This document shows positions 7,933 through 17,092 of a stretch of DNA of 64,000 nucleotides, in pieces. Origin of the DNA: Brucella sp. 21LCYQ03. GTDB taxonomy: Bacteria > Pseudomonadota > Alphaproteobacteria > Rhizobiales > Rhizobiaceae. Numbering within the stretch: position 1 is the first letter of the stretch; each line of letters starts with the position of its first letter. Location of the stretch: positions 177,999 through 241,998 of the forward strand of contig NZ_JAMJWE010000004.1 in assembly GCF_023554105.1 (NCBI RefSeq), given 5' to 3'. The notes beneath the pieces were generated by a model. The model saw only the letters and a list, made by a program, of their open reading frames with translations. It was not told where the DNA came from and did not search any database. The position numbers were made by a program, and so were the translations under genes.

Positions 7933-9048
7933 ATGAGCTATAATCAGAAACAGGTCGTTGATGCGCTACGCGCTTTTGAACGCGGTGAAATCGTTGTGGT
8001 CATGGATGATGATGGACGCGAGAATGAAGGCGATCTGATCGTCGCCGCTGTTCATTGTACGCCGGAAAAGATGGCGTTCATCGTGCGCTATACATCGGGT
8101 ATCGTTTGCACGCCGATGCCGCGCGAGGAGGCGAAGCGCCTCAATCTGGCGCCGATGGTTGCCGAAAACGAATCGGCTCACACGACTGCTTTTACGGTCA
8201 CGGTTGATTATCGTCATGGCACCACCACGGGCATCTCTGCTGATGATCGCACGCTCACCGTGCGCAATCTCGCAAACCCGAATGCCGGTGCTTCGGATTT
8301 CGTACGTCCGGGCCATATCTTCCCGCTGATCGCGCGCGAAGGCGGCGTTCTGATGCGCTCCGGTCATACCGAGGCAGCAGTTGATCTTTGCAAGCTTGCA
8401 AACTTGCCGCCGATTGGCGTGATCTGCGAACTCATCAATGATGATGGCACCGTTATGCGCGGACCTGATGTGACAAGCTTTGCGGAGCAGCATAAGCTGC
8501 ATCGCGTTACGGTTGCTGATCTTATTGCCTATCGTCAGCGCAAGGAAACTTTAGTTAAGCGCATCGGTGATGCTGCCATCAATACCTGCGCAGGTCCGGC
8601 CCATGCCTATACTTATGAGCTTCCATGGGAGCCGATGCAGCATGTGGCCGTTGTCTTTGGTGACATTCGCGACGGCGAAGAAGTGCCTGTGCGCTTGCAT
8701 CGCGAAGATGTGCTGAGCGATGTGTTCGGCAATGGTGGCAGCAATCTCGACGAGATTATGAAACGCATGGGCAATGAAGGCCGTGGCGTCCTGGTTTATC
8801 TGCGTGAAGATTCCGTTGGTGTGCGCTCTGATCATCGCGATGCGCGTGCGCGTGAAGCTTTGCTTGGCGAGCATGAAGCCCATGCGGAAGCTGTGGCGCG
8901 TGAAGAAGAGTGGCGTCAGATCGGCCTTGGTGCGCAAATCCTGAAAGATCTCGGCATTACGTCGATTGTGCTGCTGGCTTCGCGTGAGCGGCACTATGTT
9001 GGTCTTGAAGGTTTCGGCATCAATATCACGCGCACGGAAATTATCTGA
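7933..9048 (+). CDS. ribB: 3,4-dihydroxy-2-butanone 4-phosphate synthase with degenerate GTP cyclohydrolase II domain (RibBX type)
   Basis: A 371-residue two-domain protein. The N-terminal half (about 1-205) is a complete RibB domain: DDDGRENEGDL acidic loop, HTTAFTVTVD, RPGHIFPL and RSGHTEAAVDL; it makes the four-carbon precursor of riboflavin from ribulose 5-phosphate. The C-terminal half (about 210-371) aligns with GTP cyclohydrolase II, but the segment that should hold the three zinc cysteines reads HREDVLSDVFGNGGSNLDE and has none. This domain should therefore lack cyclohydrolase activity, and the cell would need a separate RibA. It matches the RibBX arrangement known in Proteobacteria. 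No FMN riboswitch was found upstream. Confidence 0.93.
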   Translation: MSYNQKQVVDALRAFERGEIVVVMDDDGRENEGDLIVAAVHCTPEKMAFIVRYTSGIVCTPMPREEAKRLNLAPMVAENESAHTTAFTVTVDYRHGTTTGISADDRTLTVRNLANPNAGASDFVRPGHIFPLIAREGGVLMRSGHTEAAVDLCKLANLPPIGVICELINDDGTVMRGPDVTSFAEQHKLHRVTVADLIAYRQRKETLVKRIGDAAINTCAGPAHAYTYELPWEPMQHVAVVFGDIRDGEEVPVRLHREDVLSDVFGNGGSNLDEIMKRMGNEGRGVLVYLREDSVGVRSDHRDARAREALLGEHEAHAEAVAREEEWRQIGLGAQILKDLGITSIVLLASRERHYVGLEGFGINITRTEII

Positions 9049-9084
9049 CATAGAGTTGTTGGCTAAGGATGCTAGAGGAGCGCA

Positions 9085-10035
9085 ATGACAACACGGCTTT
9101 ACTGGCATCCGACCTACCTTGAGCATATCGTGCCGCCCGGACATCCCGAGCGGCCTGACCGTATTCGTGCGTTGATGAGCGAGCTGGACGGGCCGGATTT
9201 TTACCGTCTCGACCGTGTGGAAGCGCAAATGGCATCCGAAGATGCCATTCTGCTCGCGCATCCCGAAAGCTATGTCGATGAAATTCGTCGGCAGATTCCT
9301 GATCCGGTTGATGATGAGGAAGCGCCGCAGCCAATCAACAAGCTCGGTGTCGATACTTATGTAAGTCCCAAAAGCTGGGAGGCGGCGCTTCTGGCAATTG
9401 GTGCCGCAACTAACGCAGTCGATGACGTGTTTTCAGGGCAGGCCGATAATGTCTTTGTCGCCTCGCGTCCGCCCGGTCATCATGCTGAGCTTGCAACTGC
9501 CATGGGCTTTTGCCTGTTTAACAACGTGGCGATCGCCGCACGTTATGCTCAGCGCAATCATGGTGCGGAGCGCATTGCGATTGTTGACTGGGACGTGCAT
9601 CACGGCAACGGAACGCAGGATATTTTCAAAGACGATGCGAGCGTTTTGTTCTGCTCGACGCATCAGTTTCCGCTCTTTCCCGGCACAGGCCGCAAAGATG
9701 AAGTGGGCGTTGGCAATATCGTCAATGCGCCGCTTTCGCCCAATACCGGCAGTCGCGAATTTCGCGAGGCATTTAATAGTCGTGTATTGCCCGCTTTGGA
9801 CAACTTCCGGCCAGATTTGATCCTTATTTCAGCTGGCTTCGACGCGCATTTTCGCGATCCTCTTTCCGAGATTAATCTTGATGAAGCGGATTTCGATTGG
9901 GCGACCGGCAAGCTCATGGAGCGTGCAGAACGCTTCTGCAATCACCGGCTGGTGAGTGTGCTTGAAGGTGGATATGATCTTGAGGGCTTGTCGCAGTCCG
10001 CGTCTTCCCATATTACGCGGCTGTTGAAAGGATAA
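9085..10035 (+). CDS. Histone deacetylase-family (AcuC/HDAC-like) zinc hydrolase
   Basis: A 316-residue arginase/deacetylase-fold enzyme. Motifs in order: HPERPDR near the N terminus, RPPGHHAE (two active-site histidines), WDVHHGNGTQ (zinc Asp and His) and SAGFDAHFRDPL (second zinc Asp). Bacterial members deacetylate acetyl-lysine, acetylpolyamines or similar amides; the substrate here is not determinable. Length is typical of class II-like bacterial members. AGAGGAG lies upstream of the start. It follows ribB by 36 bases and is followed three bases later by xseB, so the last two are probably cotranscribed. Confidence 0.92.
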   Translation: MTTRLYWHPTYLEHIVPPGHPERPDRIRALMSELDGPDFYRLDRVEAQMASEDAILLAHPESYVDEIRRQIPDPVDDEEAPQPINKLGVDTYVSPKSWEAALLAIGAATNAVDDVFSGQADNVFVASRPPGHHAELATAMGFCLFNNVAIAARYAQRNHGAERIAIVDWDVHHGNGTQDIFKDDASVLFCSTHQFPLFPGTGRKDEVGVGNIVNAPLSPNTGSREFREAFNSRVLPALDNFRPDLILISAGFDAHFRDPLSEINLDEADFDWATGKLMERAERFCNHRLVSVLEGGYDLEGLSQSASSHITRLLKG

Positions 10036-10038
10036 ACC

Positions 10039-10293
10039 ATGGTAACCGAACCGTCCAACACCGACATTGCAGTTATGAGCTTTGAGGACGCCTTGAAGCA
10101 GCTTGAGAAGATCGTCGATGCTTTGGAGCGGGGCGATGTGCCGCTTGAAGAATCGATCCGCATCTATGAGCGCGGCGAAGCACTGAAAAAGCATTGCGAT
10201 ACGCTGCTCAAATCTGCGGAAGACAAGGTCGAGAAGATTCGCGTTGGTCGCGATGGCCAGCCTGTAGGCACTGAGCCGCTCGACGCTGAATAA
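10039..10293 (+). CDS. xseB: Exodeoxyribonuclease VII small subunit
   Basis: An 84-residue protein with the family core [20 protein letters not shown] and [15 protein letters not shown], a helical hairpin that binds the large subunit XseA. The complex degrades single-stranded DNA into oligonucleotides. It begins three bases after the HDAC-like gene stop and is followed by a strong terminator. The xseA gene is not in this window. Confidence 0.95.
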   Translation: MVTEPSNTDIAVMSFEDALKQLEKIVDALERGDVPLEESIRIYERGEALKKHCDTLLKSAEDKVEKIRVGRDGQPVGTEPLDAE

Positions 10294-10323
10294 GATCAGT
10301 TAAAAAACTTATCTGGATATAAA

Positions 10324-10356
10324 AATAGCGGCTCTTTTGGAGCCGCTATTTCTTTG
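10324..10356. terminator. Intrinsic terminator after xseB
   Basis: An 11-base perfect stem (10324-10334 with 10340-10350, arms AATAGCGGCTC and GAGCCGCTATT), five-base loop, followed by TTCTTTG. It also has A residues on the other side, so it may serve the convergent porin gene as well. Confidence 0.9.
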
Positions 10357-10423
10357 TGTCGCATTCGGTCTGACTGGAGGTCGGTAGGCTTTAGCGACGC
10401 AAATTTGTTCTAAGCAATATTGC

Positions 10424-11509
10424 TTAGAACGAGCGCTGGAAGCGAACCATGCCCTGAACCGCGTCTTTGCCCTTGAGCGCAGAATGATCGTCGTTCCACT
10501 TGGTGTACGAGATTTCAGGCGTTACAGTAAAGCCAGGTACGAGCGTGTAAGCAACGTTCATGGTGCCTGCAAAACGACCAGCTTCTTCGTAAGCTGCCTG
10601 AATGTTGAAGGCGGCCTTCTTGTTGAACTTGTACTTCGCGCCACCCCAGACAGCCCAATCGCCGCCCCATGTGCCGTAGAAGCTGTCAACCTGACGAACG
10701 CCAGCGACATAAGTATCGTCAATCGACTTGTAAGCACCCTGTCCCCAGATCGAGAACTGGTCAGTTACGTTTACGTCGAGGCGAACTTTACCCATCCACT
10801 TTTCGTTGAGTGCATCGTAAGCAGCGGCACCAGCAATCGAACCCCAATCCTGAGCGTATTTCAGACCGCCAACAACATGTGGCATGTAGTCATCAATCAG
10901 CACAGACTTGTTGAAATCACTGTTTGCAGCCTGACCCTGTTCAACTGCGATGATAGCCGAGAAGCCATTGCCACCCTTAAAAGTGTAGCTGATTGCATTG
11001 GTGCGGGTGCCGCCTGCCAGAATAACGTCGTCGTTCATGACGTCGCCGAGGTAGCCGGTGAAGGTTACGAATGCCGATTCATCGAGACCAAGGCGAAGGC
11101 CGCCGAGCTGGATATAAGCATAGCGAAGCTGGCCGCTTGAGCCTTCTGCTCCGTTGTTCCAGTCAAAGCGTGCATCGGCATAGGTCTTGAGTGTGCCAAG
11201 GTCTGTCTCGCTTGCAGTGGACAGACGGAGTTCAAAGCGCGACTTCATATCATAAGTATCGCGTTCGCGCTTAGCCAGGGTTTTTGCGTAAACGTCATCA
11301 CCGCCCTTGATGTCGTAACGAATATAACCATGGATACGCAGGCAGGTTTCGGTGCCTGGAATGTAGAAGTAGCCAGCGCCGTATGCATCGCAAACGCGAA
11401 CATATTCTACTGCTTCTGGCTCTGGTGCAACAATCGCGTCAGCAGCCTGCGCAACTGATGCGAACGAAAATACTGCAGCCGAAGCGCAGAGAAAATGCTT
11501 AACCCTCAT
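10424..11509 (-). CDS. Omp2-type outer membrane porin (Porin_2 family)
   Basis: A 361-residue porin with a signal peptide ([14 protein letters not shown], cleavage after Ala-Gln-Ala near residue 22). The mature protein opens with the Rhizobiales Porin_2 hallmark [20 protein letters not shown], then alternates amphipathic beta strands and ends FQRSF with the terminal Phe of outer-membrane barrels. It resembles Brucella Omp2a/Omp2b and should form a trimeric 16-strand diffusion pore. GGAG six bases upstream fixes the start at 11509; the in-frame Met at 11521 is less likely. It is monocistronic, converging on xseB. Whether this locus carries a porin in Brucella sensu stricto is not something I can confirm from the sequence. 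Confidence 0.93.
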   Translation of the reverse strand: MRVKHFLCASAAVFSFASVAQAADAIVAPEPEAVEYVRVCDAYGAGYFYIPGTETCLRIHGYIRYDIKGGDDVYAKTLAKRERDTYDMKSRFELRLSTASETDLGTLKTYADARFDWNNGAEGSSGQLRYAYIQLGGLRLGLDESAFVTFTGYLGDVMNDDVILAGGTRTNAISYTFKGGNGFSAIIAVEQGQAANSDFNKSVLIDDYMPHVVGGLKYAQDWGSIAGAAAYDALNEKWMGKVRLDVNVTDQFSIWGQGAYKSIDDTYVAGVRQVDSFYGTWGGDWAVWGGAKYKFNKKAAFNIQAAYEEAGRFAGTMNVAYTLVPGFTVTPEISYTKWNDDHSALKGKDAVQGMVRFQRSF

Positions 11510-11543
11510 AAGAAACTCCAATAAGTGAGGTGTGACTGGAGCG

Positions 11544-11571
11544 CTTATAGTGGGGATAAAAAAACAAACAA
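11544..11571 (-). promoter_or_regulatory. Probable sigma-70 promoter of the porin gene
   Basis: On the minus strand: TTGTTT (11571-11566) and TATAAG (11549-11544) separated by 16 bases, about 35 bases before the start codon. A T-rich tract lies between them. Assigned by consensus match only. Confidence 0.5.
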
Positions 11572-11713
11572 TATCAATTACATGTCATATCAGTGAAGTT
11601 TTAATGACTAGGCAACACTGTCTGAAAATAATTCTGACGAAGCTATTTTGATGCTTACTGTTGTTGGTTTGCAACGGCGATGAAGTGCGAAAAAATAATC
11701 GTTTCAAAGCTGG

Positions 11714-12235
11714 CTAATGGAATAGGTGTTTGAAATGAGTGGCGTAAGGCGCAAGTACGCCACTGAGCAGATACGGACCAAGTCCCCACACAAGCGTCCA
11801 GCCAGCTGCACCGACGATATTGGCGGCCAGAAAATGCAGCGGCGGCATTTTCATTGAACCGGCGATAATGCCGTTCAACTGTCGTAACAGTACAACGAAG
11901 CGCGCAGTGGCAACGACATAAATGCCTTTTGTTTCAAACATCTTTTCAAAATGTTCGAGCCGTTCAGGTGTGATTTTAACGCGACTGCCGTAACGCAGGA
12001 TCAGCGCACGGCCACCATAACGCCCGATGATGTAACCTGTGCAGTCTCCCAGAACAGCGCCGATAAATACGGCCATTAGCACATGCTCAATATGCAGCGT
12101 GCCATTGAGTGCCAGCAGCGAGCAGGCGATCAATGCGCTTTCACCGGGGAGCGGTGCGCCGAAAGATTCAAAATAGACGATGACGAATATGGCAAAAGCG
12201 CCATAAGCTGCGATGTAATGTTCGATAAAACCCAT
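11714..12235 (-). CDS. DedA-family membrane protein
   Basis: A 173-residue integral membrane protein of the DedA/VTT family. Conserved elements include the re-entrant loop motif ESFGAPLPGESAL near residue 25 and GDCTGYIIGRYGGR near 64, then the Arg-containing segment TARFVVLLRQLNGIIAGSM near 108. Family members transport undecaprenyl phosphate or phospholipids across the inner membrane and affect envelope stress resistance. It is slightly shorter than E. coli members (about 200-220). It is separated from the next minus-strand gene upstream by about 80 bases. Confidence 0.9.
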   Translation of the reverse strand: MGFIEHYIAAYGAFAIFVIVYFESFGAPLPGESALIACSLLALNGTLHIEHVLMAVFIGAVLGDCTGYIIGRYGGRALILRYGSRVKITPERLEHFEKMFETKGIYVVATARFVVLLRQLNGIIAGSMKMPPLHFLAANIVGAAGWTLVWGLGPYLLSGVLAPYATHFKHLFH

Positions 12236-12313
12236 CGGCTGTCAGTGCTTCCTAAAGATTGGTAAGAAAAAGGCTCCGGCGTGAACCGGAGCCATAGCAC
12301 TATAGCGTGTTTT

Positions 12314-12577
12314 TTAGCCGATGGAACGCTTGCCGGTGATCTTGTGATAGACCCACAGGACAAGGATCGAGCCAATGATTGCAATGATAAGGCTCATTGG
12401 GTCGAATGCGCCAGTGACGCCGCGACCAAACAGTGTTGAAGAAAGAACGCCGCCAACGATTGCCCCGACAATGCCCAGTGCAATGTCGAAGAACAGTCCC
12501 TGACCACTTTTATTGACAATTTTACTGCCGATGAAGCCGGCAATCAGGCCTAGAATAATCCAACTTATTATAGACAT
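12314..12577 (-). CDS. GlsB/YeaQ/YmgE-type small membrane protein
   Basis: An 87-residue protein with three predicted transmembrane helices and the family pattern WIILGLIAGFIGSKI at the N terminus, a central GIVGAIVGGVLSS, and a C-terminal hydrophobic helix before a basic tail. Such transglycosylase-associated proteins are linked to general stress; exact function unknown. It may be cotranscribed with the downstream DedA gene. Confidence 0.88.
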   Translation of the reverse strand: MSIISWIILGLIAGFIGSKIVNKSGQGLFFDIALGIVGAIVGGVLSSTLFGRGVTGAFDPMSLIIAIIGSILVLWVYHKITGKRSIG

Positions 12578-12739
12578 CTAATATCTCCGATTGCGAAAAT
12601 AAGGTTTTGCATCAGACGTTTAGAAAATTTTCACAATAGTTTCGATTTGGCAAGGTATAATGCTTGTCAAAGGCGAAAACTTATTTCACCTTAACTTATC
12701 GCGTGTGAGAAAACCACAGCGACCAACAGGGAGTATCGT

Positions 12740-13306
12740 GTGATGGGAAGTTATGACGACAATTCCAACAATTCGCCGATCCCCGGCGGCAGCCTTGCCA
12801 AGCCGGTTCTGATTGCCCTCGGCGCGCTGCTGGTCGGAAGAATGCTGAAAGGGCATAGTGACGAACCTGAACAGCCGGCATCCATTCCAGACCAATCGGC
12901 TCAGCAGGAAGATAATGGCGGTGGGCTACTTGGCGGTATTCTGGGTGGCCTTGGTGGTCTGCTTGGCGGTGCGCTTGCAAGTGGCAGTGCGTCATCTGCG
13001 CCCGCAGCCCCCGGTCCGTTGGGTGGCGGTCTTGGCGGTCTTCTGGATCAGCTTAAACAGGCAGGTCTTGGTGATAAGGTCGATTCATGGGTCGGGCAGG
13101 GCAGCAATCACCAGATCGAGCCCGGCCAGCTTGGTGATGCGCTCGGCAATAAAACTTTAAGCGAAATCGCAGCCCATGCAGGCATTGATCAGCAGGAACT
13201 GCTCAATCAACTCTCGCAAGTGCTTCCGGGCTTGGTGGATAAGCTCACCGCCAATGGACAGGTGCCTGACACGAACGAATTGTCGCGCCTGTTGCACAAT
13301 CGCTGA
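12740..13306 (+). CDS. YidB-like (DUF937) protein
   Basis: A 188-residue protein: an N-terminal hydrophobic stretch (LAKPVLIALGALLVGRML), a Gly/Leu-rich low-complexity middle (repeated GGLLGG units, about 55-105), and a C-terminal helical domain with VDSWVGQGSNHQIEPGQLG and an AHAGIDQQELL repeat. This is the YidB/DUF937 family, of unknown function. GGGAG (12728-12732) serves either GTG 12740 or ATG 12743; the GTG has the better spacing. A terminator follows. It is divergent from the GlsB-type gene. Confidence 0.82.
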   Translation: MMGSYDDNSNNSPIPGGSLAKPVLIALGALLVGRMLKGHSDEPEQPASIPDQSAQQEDNGGGLLGGILGGLGGLLGGALASGSASSAPAAPGPLGGGLGGLLDQLKQAGLGDKVDSWVGQGSNHQIEPGQLGDALGNKTLSEIAAHAGIDQQELLNQLSQVLPGLVDKLTANGQVPDTNELSRLLHNR

Positions 13307-13331
13307 CACAGCTCTATTTTTGTAAAAATCA

Positions 13332-13366
13332 CGCACCGGCAAACGGCTTGCCGGTGCGCTTTTATT
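13332..13366 (+). terminator. Intrinsic terminator after the YidB-like gene
   Basis: An 11-base stem CGCACCGGCAA (13332-13342) with TTGCCGGTGCG (13348-13358), then CTTTTATTT. It lies 26 bases after the stop and ends close to the pirin start. Confidence 0.85.
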
Positions 13367-13379
13367 TGGTGGCAGCCCA

Positions 13380-14300
13380 ATGAGCTTTTTTCCCTGTCCT
13401 GATCCGGTGCTTGGCGACAAGACCTCCGTTGATGCAATCGAAACGCTGGTTATTCCGCGCACGAGCGATATTGGCGGGCTGGAAGTGCGTCGTGCTTTGC
13501 CAACCGTGAAGCGGCGGTTGGTGGGGCCGTTTATCTTCTTTGATCGCATGGGACCGGCAGTGCTGAAGGACGGCGATGCGCTTGACGTGCGTCCGCATCC
13601 GCATATCGGGCTTTCTACTGTTACTTATCTGTTTGATGGTCATATCCGCCATCGCGACAGTCTTGGCACGGAAATGGTGATCCGTCCCGGTGACGTCAAT
13701 CTTATGACGGCGGGGCGTGGTATCGTGCATTCCGAGCGTTCGCCGGAAGAAGAGCGCAATGGCCCACTGGCAATTTCCGGCATACAGACATGGCTGGCTC
13801 TGCCTGAGCAATTTGAAGAAACCGATCCGCATTTTTATCACACCAATTCGCCCGATTTGCCGCTGATGGAAGATCGTGAATTTAACGGGCGTTTGATTAT
13901 TGGCTCGATGCATGGCGTCTCATCGCCGGTCATCCAGCATGCCGAAACGCTTTATGCCGATATTGAAGTGCTGCCCGGCGGGCGCTTTCATATACCGCCA
14001 ACGACCGAAGAGCGCGCGATCTATACGCTGCGCGGCAATGTTGGCATTGGCGGCGATGTGTTTCCACCAGATCGTTTGCTGGCTTTTCGTCCGGGTGATG
14101 ATATTGTCGTGCAGGCCGGGTCGGATGGCGCGCATTTTATGCTGTTTGGCGGTGCTGCTCTTGGCTCGAAGCGCTATGTTTGGTGGAATTTCGTGTCGTC
14201 GTCCAGAGAGCGCATCGAGCAGGCCAAAGAAGAATGGCGCACCGGGCGCTTCGATATTGTGCCGGGCGATGAAGAAGAATTCATACCTTTGCCTGAATAA
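13380..14300 (+). CDS. Pirin-family protein
   Basis: A 306-residue bicupin protein. The N-terminal cupin carries the metal ligands in RPHPHIGLSTVTYLFDG and the later HSERSPEE motif, as in pirins; the C-terminal pirin domain starts near residue 185. Pirins bind Fe and act variously as redox-sensitive regulators or quercetin dioxygenases; no specific role can be assigned. It begins 73 bases after the YidB-like gene, right behind its terminator, and is followed by about 110 bases before dxs. Confidence 0.92.
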   Translation: MSFFPCPDPVLGDKTSVDAIETLVIPRTSDIGGLEVRRALPTVKRRLVGPFIFFDRMGPAVLKDGDALDVRPHPHIGLSTVTYLFDGHIRHRDSLGTEMVIRPGDVNLMTAGRGIVHSERSPEEERNGPLAISGIQTWLALPEQFEETDPHFYHTNSPDLPLMEDREFNGRLIIGSMHGVSSPVIQHAETLYADIEVLPGGRFHIPPTTEERAIYTLRGNVGIGGDVFPPDRLLAFRPGDDIVVQAGSDGAHFMLFGGAALGSKRYVWWNFVSSSRERIEQAKEEWRTGRFDIVPGDEEEFIPLPE

Positions 14301-14411
14301 ATAGGCATGACATGATGTCTCGTCATGTGCATGTGCGCTTCGGTAAGCTTGATCTGCTTCGGTTGCTGCTATACCGACAAATAAAATTCAAACCAGAAAC
14401 AGGTTGTTTTA

Positions 14412-16328
14412 ATGTCCCGACCCATCACCCCATTGCTCGATAAGGCACCGACACCGGAAGCCCTGCGTGCATTGCCGGAACAGGATTTGCCAAAGCTTGC
14501 GGAAGAATTGCGCGCTGAATTGGTCGACGCGGTTTCGACAACGGGCGGGCATCTGGGGGCCGGGCTTGGTGTGGTGGAACTCACCATCGCGCTGCATCAC
14601 GTCTTTGATACGCCGCATGATCGGATCATTTGGGATGTTGGTCATCAGGCCTATCCGCACAAAATTCTGACCGGACGCCGTGACCGCATCCGCACGCTGC
14701 GTCAGGAAAACGGCCTGTCGGGTTTCACCAAGCGCGCTGAAAGTGAATATGATCCGTTTGGCGCGGCGCACTCCTCGACCTCCATTTCTGCTGGTCTTGG
14801 CATGGCCGTTGCCGCTGAGCTTTCAGGCGAAAAACGCAACGTGATTGCGGTTATCGGCGATGGTTCGATGTCGGCTGGCATGGCTTATGAAGCCATGAAT
14901 AATGCCGGTGCGCTTGATGCACGCCTGATCGTCATTCTCAACGACAACGACATGTCGATTGCGCCACCAACCGGTGCCATGAGCGCCTATCTGGCGCGTC
15001 TGGTGTCGGGTAAGACCTATCGCAGCGTGCGTGAAGCTGCAAAGCAGGTTGCCAAGAAACTACCGAAATTCTTGCAGGATAAAGCGCGCAAGTCGGAAGA
15101 ATTTACCCGTGCGTTCTTTACCGGCGGCACGATGTTTGAAGAGCTTGGCTTTTATTATGTCGGGCCGATTGATGGTCACAACCTCGACCATATGCTGCCA
15201 ATCCTCAAAAACGTGCGTGACACGCAGGACGGCCCTGTGCTGATCCATATGGTGACGCAGAAGGGCAAAGGCTATGCGCCTGCGGAAGCCGCTGCCGACA
15301 AATATCACGGCGTCAATAAGTTCGACGTGATTACCGGCAAGCAGTCCAAGCCACCGGCAAATGCGCCAAGCTATACCAAGATTTTTGGCACAAGCCTGAT
15401 TGAAGAAGCGCGCCACGACGACAAGATCGTAGCCGTCACAGCGGCCATGCCGACTGGCACCGGCCTTGATCTGTTTGGCGAAGTTTTTCCAAAGCGCGTC
15501 TTTGATGTCGGCATTGCTGAACAGCACGCAGTTACTTTCGCGGCTGGTCTTGCCTCCGAAGGCTATAAGCCTTTCTGTGCCATTTATTCGACCTTCCTTC
15601 AGCGCGGCTATGATCAGGTCGTGCATGATGTGTCGATCCAGAACTTGCCCGTACGTTTTCCGATTGATCGCGCTGGTCTGGTGGGTGCCGATGGTCCGAC
15701 CCATGCCGGTTCGTTTGACACAGGCTTCCTCGCGGCGCTTCCAGGCTTCGTGGTCATGGCTGCATCCGACGAAGCCGAACTGCGCCATATGGTGCGCACG
15801 GCTGCGGAATATGACGAAGGCCCGATTTCCTTCCGCTATCCGCGTGGCGATGGTGTTGGTGTGGAACTGCCGGAGCGTGGCTCGGTGCTTGAAATCGGCA
15901 AGGGCCGTATCGTGCGCGAAGGCACCAAGGTGGCGCTTTTGTCATTTGGCACGCGCTTGCAGGAATGCTTGGGCGCTGCCGATGAACTGGCCGCAGCAGG
16001 TCTTTCAACAACAGTCGCCGATGCACGTTTTGCCAAGCCGCTTGATCATGACCTCATCCGCCGTCTTGCGCGTGAGCATGAAGTGCTGGTGACCATTGAA
16101 GAAGGTGCGGCTGGTGGCTTTGCTGCCCATGTGCTGCAATTCCTTGCAACCGATGGTCTGTTGGATCGCGGCCTGAAGGTGCGCGTGCTGACCCTGCCGG
16201 ATAGCTATCAGGATCACGCCAAGCCGGAAGTCATGTATGCTAATGCTGGTCTTGACCGCGCTGGTATCGTACACACGGTGTTTGCAGCACTGGGCCGCGA
16301 AGAAGTCGCGGCACCGTTCCGCGCGTAA
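14412..16328 (+). CDS. dxs: 1-deoxy-D-xylulose-5-phosphate synthase
   Basis: A 638-residue thiamine-diphosphate enzyme that condenses pyruvate and glyceraldehyde 3-phosphate, the first step of the MEP isoprenoid pathway. It shows [20 protein letters not shown], the TPP/Mg motif [18 protein letters not shown] (about 154-171), the catalytic Glu in [16 protein letters not shown], and the C-terminal transketolase domain. Length matches family. A later pathway enzyme, IspH, is encoded at 57.1 kb. tlyA starts two bases after its stop, so dxs, tlyA and the next methyltransferase form an operon. Confidence 0.97.
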   Translation: MSRPITPLLDKAPTPEALRALPEQDLPKLAEELRAELVDAVSTTGGHLGAGLGVVELTIALHHVFDTPHDRIIWDVGHQAYPHKILTGRRDRIRTLRQENGLSGFTKRAESEYDPFGAAHSSTSISAGLGMAVAAELSGEKRNVIAVIGDGSMSAGMAYEAMNNAGALDARLIVILNDNDMSIAPPTGAMSAYLARLVSGKTYRSVREAAKQVAKKLPKFLQDKARKSEEFTRAFFTGGTMFEELGFYYVGPIDGHNLDHMLPILKNVRDTQDGPVLIHMVTQKGKGYAPAEAAADKYHGVNKFDVITGKQSKPPANAPSYTKIFGTSLIEEARHDDKIVAVTAAMPTGTGLDLFGEVFPKRVFDVGIAEQHAVTFAAGLASEGYKPFCAIYSTFLQRGYDQVVHDVSIQNLPVRFPIDRAGLVGADGPTHAGSFDTGFLAALPGFVVMAASDEAELRHMVRTAAEYDEGPISFRYPRGDGVGVELPERGSVLEIGKGRIVREGTKVALLSFGTRLQECLGAADELAAAGLSTTVADARFAKPLDHDLIRRLAREHEVLVTIEEGAAGGFAAHVLQFLATDGLLDRGLKVRVLTLPDSYQDHAKPEVMYANAGLDRAGIVHTVFAALGREEVAAPFRA

Positions 16329-16330
16329 AT

Positions 16331-17092
16331 ATGAGCGAGCAATCGACGGATAACCGCCCGCGTCTCGACCAGTTGCTGGTTGATCGCGGCGTGTTCGCTA
16401 CGCGTTCGCGTGCGCGCGATGCAATCCAGCGTGGCACGGTGAAGGTTGACGGCAAGGCTGTCATCAAACCGGGGCAAAATGTTTTGCGCACGGTTGAATT
16501 GAGCGTCGATGATCCGGCCAGCGCCTATGTTTCGCGCGGAGCACTCAAACTGATTGCAGCGCTTGATCACTTCAATCTCGATGTTAAAGGGCTGAATTCG
16601 CTTGATATTGGCGCATCGACCGGCGGTTTTACGCAGGTGCTGCTCGAACGCGGCGCTCATCATGTCGTTGCTATCGATGTGGGGCACGATCAGCTGCATC
16701 CGACATTGCGCAATGATCCGCGCGTGACCAACAAAGAAGGCGTGAATGCGCGTGCGCTTGATTTCAGCCACCTTGATGGGCGCGATATTGGCTGCGTTGT
16801 TTCGGATGTCAGTTTCATCTCGCTGAAACTCGCTTTGCCTCCGGCATTGGCCTTTGCGCAAAAAGATGCTATCTGCGCGCTTCTCGTAAAGCCGCAGTTT
16901 GAAGCCGGGCGCGAAGTCATCGGCAAAGGCGGCATTCTGCGTGACCCGAAAGACGGCGAACGCATTGCGGAAGAATTGAAATCATGGCTGGAAACGCAAC
17001 CCGGTTGGCGAGCGCTGGGCCTTTGCCCGTCGCCCATTGAGGGCGGTGATGGCAATCGTGAATATCTCTTGGCAGGAAAGAAAGACCAATGA
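16331..17092 (+). CDS. tlyA: TlyA-family rRNA methyltransferase (S4 + FtsJ domains)
   Basis: A 253-residue protein with an N-terminal S4 RNA-binding domain (about 10-70, RLDQLLVDRGVFATRSRA) and a Rossmann methyltransferase domain (about 85-245) with the SAM motif LDIGASTGGFTQVLL. TlyA proteins 2'-O-methylate cytidines in 16S and/or 23S rRNA; the historic name is hemolysin A. It begins two bases after dxs and overlaps the next gene by ATGA, so all three are translated as one operon, an arrangement common in alphaproteobacteria. Confidence 0.93.
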   Translation: MSEQSTDNRPRLDQLLVDRGVFATRSRARDAIQRGTVKVDGKAVIKPGQNVLRTVELSVDDPASAYVSRGALKLIAALDHFNLDVKGLNSLDIGASTGGFTQVLLERGAHHVVAIDVGHDQLHPTLRNDPRVTNKEGVNARALDFSHLDGRDIGCVVSDVSFISLKLALPPALAFAQKDAICALLVKPQFEAGREVIGKGGILRDPKDGERIAEELKSWLETQPGWRALGLCPSPIEGGDGNREYLLAGKKDQ

